Source: Megalopta genalis (taxonomy: Eukaryota; Arthropoda; Insecta; Hymenoptera; Halictidae). From it: a stretch of DNA of 64,000 bases. Location of the stretch: positions 5,846,001-5,910,000 of the forward strand of contig NC_135029.1 of the NCBI RefSeq assembly GCF_051020955.1, read 5' to 3'. The notes under the pieces were generated by a model, which searched no databases, was not told where the DNA came from, and saw nothing but the letters and a program-made list of their open reading frames with translations. A program made the translations under genes and the position numbers. How positions within the stretch are numbered: the first letter of the stretch is position 1; each line of letters opens with the position of its first letter. This document shows positions 48,130 through 59,432 of this stretch, one piece after another.

Positions 48130-49640
48130 TGACTCAGGTATGCAAATAAACTTTCAACATCATCTCGCGCGGCGGTGGCGATGATTACCTATATCTCCGG
48201 CATCCCTATCCTGTAACTCAAGTTCCCCTTTACATCCAGCGCAGGGTTCACGTAATCAGAACGGTGTCGTAAGTCAGCAACGTCGAGAATACACGTAGTC
48301 GTTCTAAAAGCGGTCTAACCCTGGGCTCCGAATAATACTGCCTCCGTCTTTCTCCGTCGGTTGATAATTATATTTTACAGCATTATGTACTCTGTTTCGT
48401 TAACCCGGCAACAGCCGCGGCCTTTGTATCCGTTTCAGCGCGATCGTTGCATATTCATCGCGCGGCCTCAAGTATGACTAGAAGTTTAGGAAAACGGGAG
48501 CAGCACAGAGCCGGAATCGCGAAATCAGCCGAGATCGCTGATACTTCGAATTCGGCTTGCGACCTACTCAAAAGTATCAATTAGATGTTAAAGTTGGGGC
48601 GCGGGCGATGAATGTACACAATCCCGATGTGGAAACCGAGTTACAAGTTATTAACAAAGTCAGCAGAAGTACTTTCTTCCTGAAATGCCTCGTCAAACAC
48701 GGAGGAACGAGTGCACCCGTTTAAACTTCTCAACGTTGACTCGGCTAAGTTCCGCGTTTCTGACGTTCGTGTCTGTGGCCACGAATATTTTAACCATCGG
48801 CCCCGCCACGCCTCTGCGCCCACACCTGCCCTCAACCTCGCCTTGCCTCGTCTCGCCTCGCCTCGCCGCGCCGCGCCGCGCCTCGCCCCGACTCGCCTAG
48901 TCCCCCTTTCTCATCGAGTTCTACCGAAACTTTAATAGGAATTCAATTCCGTGCGTTTCAGCAAAAGTGTAGAATATTAGGCGAGCCCGGTAGGTATTAA
49001 GCAGCAGAAAATTACTGTTCCCCGCTCCCCCGCCCGTCGATAAATTGACCCAAGACCCAAACCGGAGTTCGGGCTAATCTCTTGGGCTGCATTTTAAGTT
49101 TAGGGTTAATTACCGACGTATATACGTAACGGCTGGCGTGTGAAAACAATATATCGGCGGTGGCTGCTGCACGTTCGAATAAACCAAACAGCCGCCGCGC
49201 ATATACTATCTGGAAAATCAGGCGAACTTTCAAGTCCCGGGCATTTCCATGTAGGCATACATGATAGCAAAGTATAAGGGGGTAGCGCGAGAGTAATTAC
49301 AGCCCGCGCACTGTAACTCCCTATCTACGAGATCGAAATTACCATTGGACGGGGTATCTTGCGCTGCTTCTTTACGAGCCCAGTTACCCGGCATACGCTG
49401 TTTGCATGTAAACGACGTCTTTACACGTAGCAAAGGTTAGCCTGACGCTCGTGTCCGTTTCGTTCACGACAAATTACAAGCAGATCCTTTATACCAGCGA
49501 GATACGCAACCTGTTCAAGTTAAAACGGCCGGACCTCCTCAACGAACTTCGCGGCTTCGGCTCTGATTTTGAACCTATTCGCTGCGTCGTTCGTGGAGCC
49601 TTGTACTTTCTGGTGTGATAGCGCTGGTTAATCTCTAGGT
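48130..49640. other. GC-rich island
   Basis: CpG-rich with short overlapping frames on both strands and the pentamer repeat at 48836-48900. No gene supported. Confidence 0.4.
48836..48900. repeat. Pentamer tandem repeat (CCTCG/CCGCG)n, 13 units
   Basis: Thirteen consecutive 5-bp units can be read, of CCTCG type at the edges and CCGCG in the centre. Confidence 0.9.
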
Positions 49641-49769
49641 GCACCAACTGTAATTATTTCGTCGAATTTTTCAAGTCAAATGTTCATATATTGTACCGAT
49701 ATTTAATATGACAGTATATTTCGTTATCGATACGCAGCTCGTGATATCGAAATTCGTTGATTAGAAATA

Positions 49770-50045
49770 ATATCAATTAGATAAGTCTCTCTTATATAAA
49801 CTCTTATATTATAACATTGTATATAAAATATCCTACATTTTATAATCATATTATTTATTAATTTAACATCAATTAAATAAGTCTCTCCTATCTAAACTCT
49901 CATATATATGTAATATACTATATATACAATATATATGTAATGTCAGTATGAGAGTGTGTGTTTAGATAGGGGAGACTTATTATATATATAAAAATATCCT
50001 ATATTTTATAATTATATTATTCATTATTTATTTATTAATTTTATA
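49770..50045. repeat. Nested direct and inverted repeats
   Basis: ATCAATTAGATAAGTCTCTC (about 49770) recurs as ATCAATTAAATAAGTCTCTC (about 49868). The second copy also has an inverted partner ending GATAGGGGAGACTTATTA near 49983, around a TATATGTAATATACTATATA centre. A trailing AAAATATCCTAYATTTTATA is likewise present twice (about 49826 and 49991). This looks like a foldback inserted into, or formed from, an earlier tandem duplication. Confidence 0.65.
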
Positions 50046-53000
50046 ATCGATATCTTATGAATCGTGTTCTGGATATTAGTATATATCGACACACTTCAGA
50101 CGTTTCGCCATCACTAATCAATAGAAGGATTCGAGTTTAAAAATATGGAAGCATACCAAAGGGTGGTTCATCTTCTGTATTTTTTTTAAATTTGAAGTTT
50201 ACCTGAAATCTTTTTTAAAACCATCGTGTCGCTTTAAATGTCTTGAAATCTTTTACGAAAAAAAAAGTATTTTCCATTGAACCTGAATATTTGACAATTG
50301 TTGATGATAGGAAGTTGCATAAAAGATTCAAATTTAGTGTCGATAAAATCGAATTAAACGAATATACTATGATAAGTAATCCTCTGAATTAAAAGAATCG
50401 AGAAAATTTTAAATAATCTAATTTTCAAGTTTATTTATAATAGAAAGTAATCTAATATGACAAAGGATCATGACGTCACAGACTGTAAATTCTAGGGTTT
50501 CAAAATAACAATACTTGAATAATAAATTGATCGTATCATGTTACTGGCTATTTGTATGTTGATAGTATATTGTGAATAGTATATCTTCATTATGTACTGT
50601 CCATCATGTATCGTATATCACCCATTGCGAATTCTATACATACCGTATTTCATGTACCTCGTATCGTATATCAGGGACTATTAAATTCGATACCAATCCG
50701 CAGTTTTTGTTTGCCTCGTTCGGAATGATGCGATCTATCAAGTTTAATTATCACCGATACTAGTTGAAAAGAGTTCCCCCACATGATCCAATTCGGATTA
50801 TTTCTTTTAAAATAAATCTGTTATTGCTGATCAAATATTTGTTCATCAAATACAAAAATCTGAATTGAAAATTCTATTCAAATTGTTTCCCCTTCTTTTT
50901 AAACCTCTTTATAGAATGCTTGATCATCTCAACTTAATAAATATTATCAGACACGCTTCTACTTGTAGCATTTTCGAGAAAAAAACGTGTCTTCAATTCC
51001 CCGTCCTCAGCATCATGCAGAAACATGTTACAAAAAAACGAAGATCTCTTTCGGATATATAACAAGATTGTTGGTAATTATGGCCCATTCAAAACTAAGT
51101 ATTTTTGTTTCATAAAATCTGCTTCGATACAATCGCATGATTACGTAATTAAGTTAGTCTCATGATTATAATTACAAATTCGATTTAAGTAGAGTAATTA
51201 TTTACAAAGTTATATCATCTTAATTTTTATTCGAAGCGTTACTTACTACTTGACAATTCCCTATTGTCCAAATGATAACTATAAAACGGAAATTATAAAC
51301 ATAAAATTATAACACTCTATTATGAAACGATATACATACAATGCTATCTATTACAAATCAATAAGGATTAAATCCTAGCAGTTTAATTAAGTAACTGTTT
51401 TATTATCCGAACACTTCCGTTTCCCTGATTAGTTTTGATAATCGAAAAAATCGATAATCGAAAATCCAATTCTAGCTAGCTAAAATTTAAAATTGGAAAT
51501 ATTAGTTCAAATCTCTACTGTATCCTAAAAGCCCGAGTAAGATTTAGTTCGTTCAATATATCACAATAAAAATGAATTTCAAACTGTAGCTAAAAATTAG
51601 TTTCATCCGCATGTGACCGATGCGGCACGGCACTCAATGCGTTTACCGGAAGCTTATTAGTGGGCTTTCCAACGATCGATTTGTGTCTAACAGAACCGTC
51701 AATCATTTTCTTTTAGATATTAATTTCAAAAGAACTTGTTATATTATATCAATCTAAATAATTTGATGGATTATGGATCAAATTATTGTAGTTTCTCAAC
51801 GAAATTCTTAACTTACTCTCCGACCTCGAAAGAACTATTAGAAAGCTGTCGGTAGATAAATGGTTAAATGTCAATGATCTTAGAAAGTAGGAAATGAAAG
51901 TAGGAAATTTCGTGAATTCCTTTGCGGGCTAGACAACGCGAGCCTCGTGGGTTAGAAAGAATCAGAGCACTCCTGATCTTTGGCCAAGATTTCCATGTAT
52001 CCCAAGACGCTGTTCATCTATCCTTGGTCTCGCATATAAGGCATACAAGATTTTTCTTTCTTGAGGGACAGAACGTCGCGAAGGCTCCAGCTTGTGGATG
52101 TGCGGTTACATGTAGGCGCTCGAAGAAGATAGACTCGGTTGCATGGCGCATGGCGTCATGAGCGTAACGATATACGTGCTTTGGAGGTTGAGACTGGTTA
52201 GAGATTGGCGCCGTATCGCTGATCCGGACTCGTCTAGGCGTAATGCCACCCCTCGTAGGCCAGTCACGTCCCTTGCTACTGCCATTCCCTACACCCCCAT
52301 CCCCGCAGCCCCTTGTGGACCACGGTAAAGTTATGCTCGGGTCAGTCCAAGTGTTGGTCCTACTCGACGCAGAAATGCGGTACTATAAAGCCTCTTAGAC
52401 TCAATCAAGTATTTATTCAGACGTACCCACGAGTCCTTCAGAATGGCCGCAAACACGAATACGAACCGAGCACCATGGGTTATTTCGTAACCTAGCAACC
52501 CAGGATACTGTTAACAATTTTATTTAGTGAATGCACATAACGAGATCTGAAAATTTATTTCATCAAGCCTTTACACTCGAGTGACGATTCTAAGACGCTA
52601 TTAAAAATTGTTATATCATATTTGAAAATAATTTTAACATTGTAACATTTTCCTTTCTTTTTTATTTAGGAGTCTCGGATTATTTATATTCAGCGGCTTA
52701 CAAGAAAATACAATCCATAACAAATTGTTAACAATATAATAAATATAAATGCAATGTATAAACCCGATGATATATTGAATTAAGTATATTACACTGTATT
52801 ACGTTAAATAAAGCAAATAGTTGACTCATTAGTTCACACTGTTTGAGAAATAAAAAGATAGGGTAGAGGAACCAATTAGTGTTTTGTTAACAGCCTTAAT
52901 GAGTTTTCGCTACTAAACACAACTTTAGCAATTTTAGTATCAGTTCTTAGAGACTTAAAGGTAAATTGAATATTCAATCATCAAATATATCAAAAAATTC

Positions 53001-53396
53001 AAATAATTTTTGTCGTATTTCAAGAACATCCGTCTTATACAGATTTAAATTTAACAAATAGGTAATTAATTGAATTTAAATTAGAAAATGTGATATGTCT
53101 TATTCGATAAATGTAAAGTTAATTATGCTTGAAAATAGACAGAAGGCACAGCAACTGGTTATCCCATAGTAATTGGCTTCATACATAAGCACATCTTAAC
53201 ATTTGGGGAAGCAATGAATATTAACATACTTAAGGTCAAATAAATTTTATGCTTTCGCAACTGTTTAATTAGAATAGCGCACTGCATGTGGAAATGTTCG
53301 CACTGCTATACTGTGTGATTAATATCTTGGTTAGGATAACCACTCTGACACTCCGCATTATCTATAATGCAACTCGGGCAAGTGATACATTTAAAA
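50046..53396. other. Mostly AT-rich interval, no gene seen
   Basis: Contains a probable degraded TTAA-MITE end at 51624-51652 (GCACGGCACTCAATGCGTTT) and a partial copy of the 20980 MITE family at about 52561-52645. A GC-richer block (51920-52330) has short unrecognised plus frames. Confidence 0.45.
52561..52645 (+). mobile_element. Partial copy of the CACTCGAG TTAA-MITE family
   Basis: GCCTTTACACTCGAGTGACG followed by ATTCTAAGACGCTATTAAAA and AAAATAATTTTAAC parallels 20985-21060. The right end was not located, and the TTAA at the left has decayed. Confidence 0.55.
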
Positions 53397-53751
53397 TACA
53401 GAGTGTCCCGAAATTATTGTACAAACGGGAAATAATCGGTTCCTGAGGCCATTTGAAGTAACTTTTTCTTTAGCGAAAATGCAATCCACGACTTTGTTTA
53501 CGAGACATCAACGAAAAATGGTGACCAATGAGAGACGAGATTAGCTGGCGCGAGGCGGCCGAGCCAAGGAGCGGAATCGGGCTTCGGACGCCTCGCGCCA
53601 GCTAATCTCGCTTCTCATTGGTCACTGTTTTTCGTCAATAACTCTGAAACGAAGCCGAGAATTGCATTTTCGCTAAGGAAAAAGTTACTTCAAATGACTT
53701 CAGGAACCCCTTATTTCCTGCTTGTACAATAATTTTGTGACACCCTGTATA
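53397..53751. mobile_element. Second palindromic MITE of the CAGGGTGTCCC family
   Basis: The left end is TACAGAGTGTCCCGAAATTA; the complement of the right end is TATACAGGGTGTCACAAAAT. The arms are mutually complementary over about 160 bp. They share with the element at 37105 the blocks GAGGCGG, AACGAAAAAYRGTGACCAAT and AAAAAGTTACTTCAAATGAC. The outer arm sequence differs more from the 37105 copy than the core does, so these are probably two subfamilies. Confidence 0.8.
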
Positions 53752-54853
53752 GTGATTTGCCCTACATCGATCGATGGTCACAATATACTCCCGGGAGAGG
53801 CTCCTAGAGGCAAATCATGGCTTCATGTTCACCTTATAAAAATGTTTAAAATAATTTTACTCTTTAAACTGGCTTAAATTGCAGTTCGTTAGTTCTTCAT
53901 GTATTAACTAAATAGCTCCATTATTCAGAAATGTTCTATGCAGACGAGTCTCTTAGTCCGCACACGCGAACACACCCCAAAGAAATCCACGTTTTTCAAA
54001 GCACACACTTGGAAGCGATTAAAATTGTTCAACGGTTGTCCGGTCGAATGCAATGAACGTTGATGGTTTCCGAGAAGTAATTGAAAAGAAAACTATTATA
54101 TTAAGAAGGTATTGTAGCTCGGCCGGCCCTTTTACGAGGTGTCAAACGTTTCACCTCGTTAAAAACTCGCAGTTCGTGTCGGCATCGGTATTAAGTAATG
54201 CGATACGGTTCGTCGGCCAGGAAGATGAAGGAGGCCACGGAGAAAAAGAAGAAAGCGGGCCAAAGCGACGGGGAAAGGAAAAAAAGGTACGGCGGCGTCC
54301 CGGTGGAAGTTTCCGTAATTAATACGTTAAACTTTTTCTCAACTACACCGAAACTCATGTTCCCGTTCGCCGGCTGAATGTCAATGATCAAAATCGCTTT
54401 TTGATATAATTCCCCGGTCGTGGCTCGAAAACGTGATCTGGGAGACGGTTCTTAGTTGAATGCAAAAGATTCGAGCGAGCAGGCGTCCCCGCTGATGTAT
54501 CCCCGTTCTATGATTCTGCACCCGTGCGTTCTTGGTGAGATCTCTTAGGAAGGGAGAAGTGTAATTCTTTCGGCGATTAGCGATGGCTCATTATCCTCGT
54601 AATTAGTAGTTTGTGTAATGAATTTAAGTGTTTCCACTTTGGGATTAGCATGCTAACTACCCGCTCTCATTCCCTCGAACTCCACTTCTAATTCGAGTTC
54701 AACCGTGCCATCTCTTTCTCTCTGCTTCAGCTGCCGACTGAATCCGAGGCAGCAAACTCTGAACCGTGCCGGGTGTAAAATAGATGTTTGCATTTACTCC
54801 ACTGGCAAACGCTGCTCAGCTGCTGCTTCCAACCTCTTTTAGCGTTTCGATAC
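53752..54853. other. Interval without a supported gene
   Basis: Overlapping frames at 54053-54391 on opposite strands are Lys/Arg- or Ser-rich and unrecognised. Nothing else seen. Confidence 0.4.
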
Positions 54854-55022
54854 TACAGTGACTCGCTATAATGTTCGGGCACCTTTTCGAACAGAATTAA
54901 CTTTTTTCAAATTCAACGAAATTACCTGAATTTTTCGGAGAGAGACTAGTTTACTCTAGAATGACTAAAATACTTTCTTTTAAAATTTCGCTATTACTTG
55001 CAATGACAAACAAAATAAAAAT
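54854..55022 (+). mobile_element. One-ended Tc1-like remnant
   Basis: After TA, CAGTGACTCGCTATAATG leads into the family landmarks GGGCACCTTTTCGAACAG, GAGAGACTAGTT and CGCTATTACTTGCAATGAC, in the same order as at 5773. No right end visible. Confidence 0.6.
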
Positions 55023-56019
55023 GCATATTAATCGATAGGCCTTGTTTTCATTGATTTCATGAACGTTGTGTTTCTGACAGCTTAACACGAATTCATGTTG
55101 TCCAATAAATAAGTGAATAAAGGCAAATTATAAGAAATATGTTCTTTTTTTAGTCCCATAAAATGAATAGTTTTGTGTCAATCCTTTTTTTAACCTATTC
55201 ACCTGTATTGATAATACCTGTTGAGTACGAATTATGGTCCTTTCTTTTAAGTCAGAATAAAATTCTCTTTTCTAATTATTGAGATTCAAAATACACAGAA
55301 ATGTAAGTACGCAATAAATATAAATTTTCTTTAAGCAAGATAAAAATGTCCAATATCAATGTTGAGAAAGAAGAATTAAATAAAAATGTATTATTTCTTT
55401 TTACACACGAACGCCGGTGGGGCCCGGGTCCATTTGGATCGACAGTATTAATATTATTTGATAATAATATTTTTATTATTCATTAAGGTCTATAGAAAAA
55501 CTAACGTTTCTAGAAGAAATATCTTAAAAAATATGTTGAACAAAATTGAATAAAATCCGAAATAATCCTTAGAATACTAACTTATATTTTTCTTCAAAAG
55601 ATCCGCCGTTCGAGTGCTAATAGTTCTAAAAAGTCGTAAACAACATAACAACGTTGTTGATTTCTTGCGATATCATCGCTGCTCTGTATTTCACTAATAG
55701 ATGTATAAAATCTGCAATCTGGTGATAACAATCGAAAACATTTTAATCATCGCAACCGTGAAAACAATTGTACGCAAATCGGTTAAATTAGTCGATCGAA
55801 ATTAGTAAGATCCACGATCGTCGATCGCGAAACAATGATCGAAACGACGATTTAGCCGTAGCCGGTTCGACTGTTGCCACGTCGCAATATGCCCTCTGTC
55901 ACGAAGCAATTTTCTCCCGAGGAAAGTAGGAAGTCAGAATGATCGTAGATGCTCGAACGGACTGTACACAATGTCCTGGTCATATTCCAATATATTGGTC
56001 ATATCGATGTTTGCAGGGG
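55023..56019. other. AT-rich interval, no gene seen
   Basis: Nothing can be supported except a possible copy of the dispersed motif near 55700-55733 (GTATAAAATCTGCAATCTGG). Confidence 0.45.
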
Positions 56020-56114
56020 AGAAAGACACTCCGTGTGTGGGTGAGCGATAGGTGCAAACAAGAAACGAGAATCCCCATACCCCTTGCTCCTCTGCTCGTG
56101 TACCATAGTAGAAG

Positions 56115-56170
56115 CCAGGCCAGGTCAGGCCAGGCCGAAGCCGAACCGAGCCGAGCCGAGCCATGCCAGA
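56115..56170. repeat. Pentamer tandem repeat (CCAGG/CCGAG)n
   Basis: About eleven 5-bp units, starting CCAGG CCAGG TCAGG CCAGG and turning into CCGAA/CCGAG, with one extra base near 56140. Confidence 0.85.
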
Positions 56171-56548
56171 CCAAACTAGACCCAAGGGTAGAGAACGTAT
56201 GTAGGGAAAGGTAGCACTGTGTCGGGGCGAAACATACACAGTAGCCAGTCGATGTGATTGGCCTTGTGCCAAAGGCCCCTAACGACGCTTTCGAAAGGAG
56301 GAGAATCCTACTTCGTCCTCTCCAACGACGAGCCTCCAAAGATACCCCGGGACCACTGGCGGTGACGCAATGTTGCCGCAATCACATTTTGGCACGCCTC
56401 TACTCAACCTATACCTCCCGGTAGGCACCTTCGATATCTCGCACTATGTTCAATTCGACCGGTATCGATCCCGAATCGCCGCGGCTACCGCGACCGACCG
56501 GTCTCGCCCGGCAAACTGAATTGACCACGGTTTATTACTGCTTATGTT

Positions 56549-56678
56549 CACGGCTGATCAGCACCGGCAACGGCTACATGTTTATGCCCACGGCTAACCG
56601 GCATTGACTTTAACTACTCGCGTAAACCCGCGGCCGATCACTGCTGGCTCAGACAACTCGCCGATATTCACGGCACTG
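56549..56678. repeat. Degenerate 40-bp periodic repeat
   Basis: CACGGCTGATCAGC (56549), CACGGCTAACCGGC (56589), CGCGGCCGATCACT (56629) and CACGGCACTG (56669) are spaced exactly 40 bp apart. Unit interiors are only loosely similar, so this is either an old minisatellite or a coincidence of spacing. Confidence 0.5.
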
Positions 56679-56690
56679 TAAAATCAAAGT

Positions 56691-59366
56691 TGCCTATAAT
56701 TGGCTACTCGTCCCGCTTGCCCCGAATTTCCCAGTTTTTCCGTTCACCTAAATAACCTTCTGACCTTTGCTAATTGCTGCCGGAACCAGCGGTACTTCTA
56801 TCGAATTTCGGACAGCCAAGCAGGAACAAGCATCGAGAACTACATCGCGTTGCATCTGAATCTAACGCAGAGAACAATTGTTTTCGTCACATTGCAAGTA
56901 TTCGTATAATTGTTAAAAAAAATTATATTAACTTTTTATTTTTGTTATCCAGAATAATTTATACACGTGATGAAAGCATACAAATTCTGCTAGAAAAATG
57001 CAACTGTATGAGTAAATAACTGAATGCAGAATGAATACCATTGGTAATGGATAATTACAATTTAATGTTTGATACTTTAACTCGAAATTATCGCATGAAC
57101 ATATCGTCTGACCCAATACTTTCAGTCCTAAATTTTAATAACATGACAATTAAATTTTATTTCGGTTGAAAGAAAAATGAACATTCGTATTTATCATATT
57201 ATGATACAGGGAATAATAATCTCTTGAGAAAATAGTGCCAAATTAGGGTACTTTGACCTACTAATTGGCATAAGAGGCGCGCTAGACGCGACCAACAAAA
57301 ATAACGTGTTCAGGGTCGATCTGTAATAACGTCACGATCTAAGCCCAGGGATATTTAAATAATCCCCTCAGAAATTCCGCGGGTTCTCTCTTCAATACCC
57401 TTCGCAATATGACCTCTTGATTCTCGTTTAAATGCTAAGACGAAGGGGGAGCAGCGGCAAAGTATAAAATGCCGTGAAATAACGGAATATCTCCGGGATG
57501 ATTCGGTAGGCTCGGCGCGAATTTCAACGGTTGTGAATGGAAAGTGTTTGTATCTAATTTAAATTCCCGACATAAAAAGCTTACACAACGCGAAGAGTGG
57601 TTGGAATAGCGTGGATCGTGGCCAAGCCACGTGCGGCTGCGAGATTCATTCCGCTTTACATGACCAGTCCGTACCCATCCACTTCTCTACGTCCTCTGAA
57701 ATTCTCTCTTTAAGCTCCTGCTCGCATTCTCTCTCCCTACCCTATCTCTCACTCACTCCTATTCGCTGCCTCTCTCTCTCTCTCGCTCTCGCTTTCTCTT
57801 TCTCCCATATCTTCTTCTTCCGGTCTGGATCTCATCTCTACACAACCTATTCCACGTTTCTAGCCAAACTTTGACCGGAACCATAATGCCCTGGAAGCTC
57901 CCTTCGGGGAAGGAGTCGTCCGCCGACGCGCAGGGAGAATATCGTACCTTCTAAATCAGATACAGAGAGCAACGTATTTAACGTCTGGGATACGTACGGG
58001 GAACGGCTGCGTGCGGCCAGAATAATCTCACATGATCGGGGAACTTTTAAACTTCGGGAGTATCGCGGTCAAAAGATGCGGAGTTCATTCTTTTGACTAT
58101 GTAAATTTATTCTGGGAAGATTGTTCTTTTATGAAAGACGTTATTTCTGTTCTTATCAATGTTTTTCTCGTGATTGCTGGATTGTGTAGCTATATGTGTG
58201 AAATAAAAATTTTCTGAGATAACTGCGTGCAGCGAGAATTAACAATAGATTTACTTAGCACTAAAAACAGCTGTTTTAGAGCTGTTCATGGAAGTAACAA
58301 TAAGATATTTATTCCGATGTTCAAGGAACATTATTGTAATATTTGACGCAAGTAACACATATAGCTCATAAATGTATCTTTACAATCTGAACAATCGTAA
58401 CGTAAAAAATGAGTCACCCGTCGTTTTCACGGGTTCCGTCAACCTAGTTTTAAAAGAACAGTAATTATATATATATACGGGAAATGAAGGAGGGGGGAGG
58501 TAACTACAATTATTAATAAACGCATTTATATGTTGTACAAAAAGTCACAAAATTCTAAGAAATTGTATCATTATATACATAATTTTTTTTCTAATTGAAA
58601 TGAAAAAGCAGTCAAAATAACTTCCTTGGGCAATCTAGTGTTAACAAAACTGCTTTGAAGTTGTGCAAGTCTTAAAGGTTGTGATTCACCGTTCAATGCT
58701 TTCGTAGTTTTAACCTTAAAGATTTTCACAAAATCGAAGTAATTTAATTAATGAAACTTAAACTAGAGAGTTCATGTAGAGGAACGTCCTAGTGAATTGC
58801 AGTTTGCCGAATAAATCGTTCGAGAATGAATTTCGAAAACTCTGGTAGAATTAATAAATTTATCTCATGCTTTTACTATATTATATTTCACCCAATAAAT
58901 TCTATTACCAGTGCATAAAATCTGAAATTACTAAAGCAATTACTGAAGCATGTTCTTTTGAAACTTTACAAACGATTCTGACAATCGATACGTTACTTTA
59001 TCCTTTAATTTTACCGTGAGAGCGCAGTAATATTCGGTAATATTACACCGTTCTGAATTAACTCAATAATTTCTATATGCATCGAATATAACAAATAATA
59101 AATAATTTTAAACAATTACGAACATAATTACGAAACCGTAATTTCGAAAACCATGTTTTACACCTCTCACATTTCAATCTGAGTTTGCATTCACAAACAA
59201 TTCTGTACACGTTAATTTGAGAACGACGAATTTATAGGAAACAGAATTGCAAACAGTGTCCTAAGAGTTGTTGCAAAAACGAATGAAGTCGAATATTGCA
59301 TACGATTTTACTAATTAAACACACAAGCCTGCTCTCCTTAGACAACAGTAATAACCGAACAATTTT

Positions 59367-59369
<3 letters not shown>
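56691..59369. other. Mostly AT-rich interval, no gene seen
   Basis: A GC-richer stretch at 57400-58020 includes a CT microsatellite (57768-57805). Short frames at 56700-57019 and 57611-57874 are unrecognised. Confidence 0.45.
57768..57805. repeat. CT microsatellite
   Basis: (CT)n with CG and TTT interruptions. Confidence 0.85.

Positions 59370-59430
<61 letters not shown>
59370..59430. repeat. (TA)30 microsatellite
   Basis: 61 bp of uninterrupted alternating T and A. Purity suggests it is length-polymorphic. Confidence 0.95.

Positions 59431-59432
<2 letters not shown>

Larger units (their letters stand above)
56020..56690. other. GC-rich patch
   Basis: Antiparallel frames (91-133 residues) are open over 55934-56381, partly because of the pentamer repeat. 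No recognised domain. It also contains the roughly 40-bp periodic repeat at 56549-56678. Confidence 0.4.

Noticed and set aside
47803..48132. 109-residue frame from ATG in AT-rich DNA
   Set aside because: No domain, no splice context and no compositional shift. A chance frame is likely.
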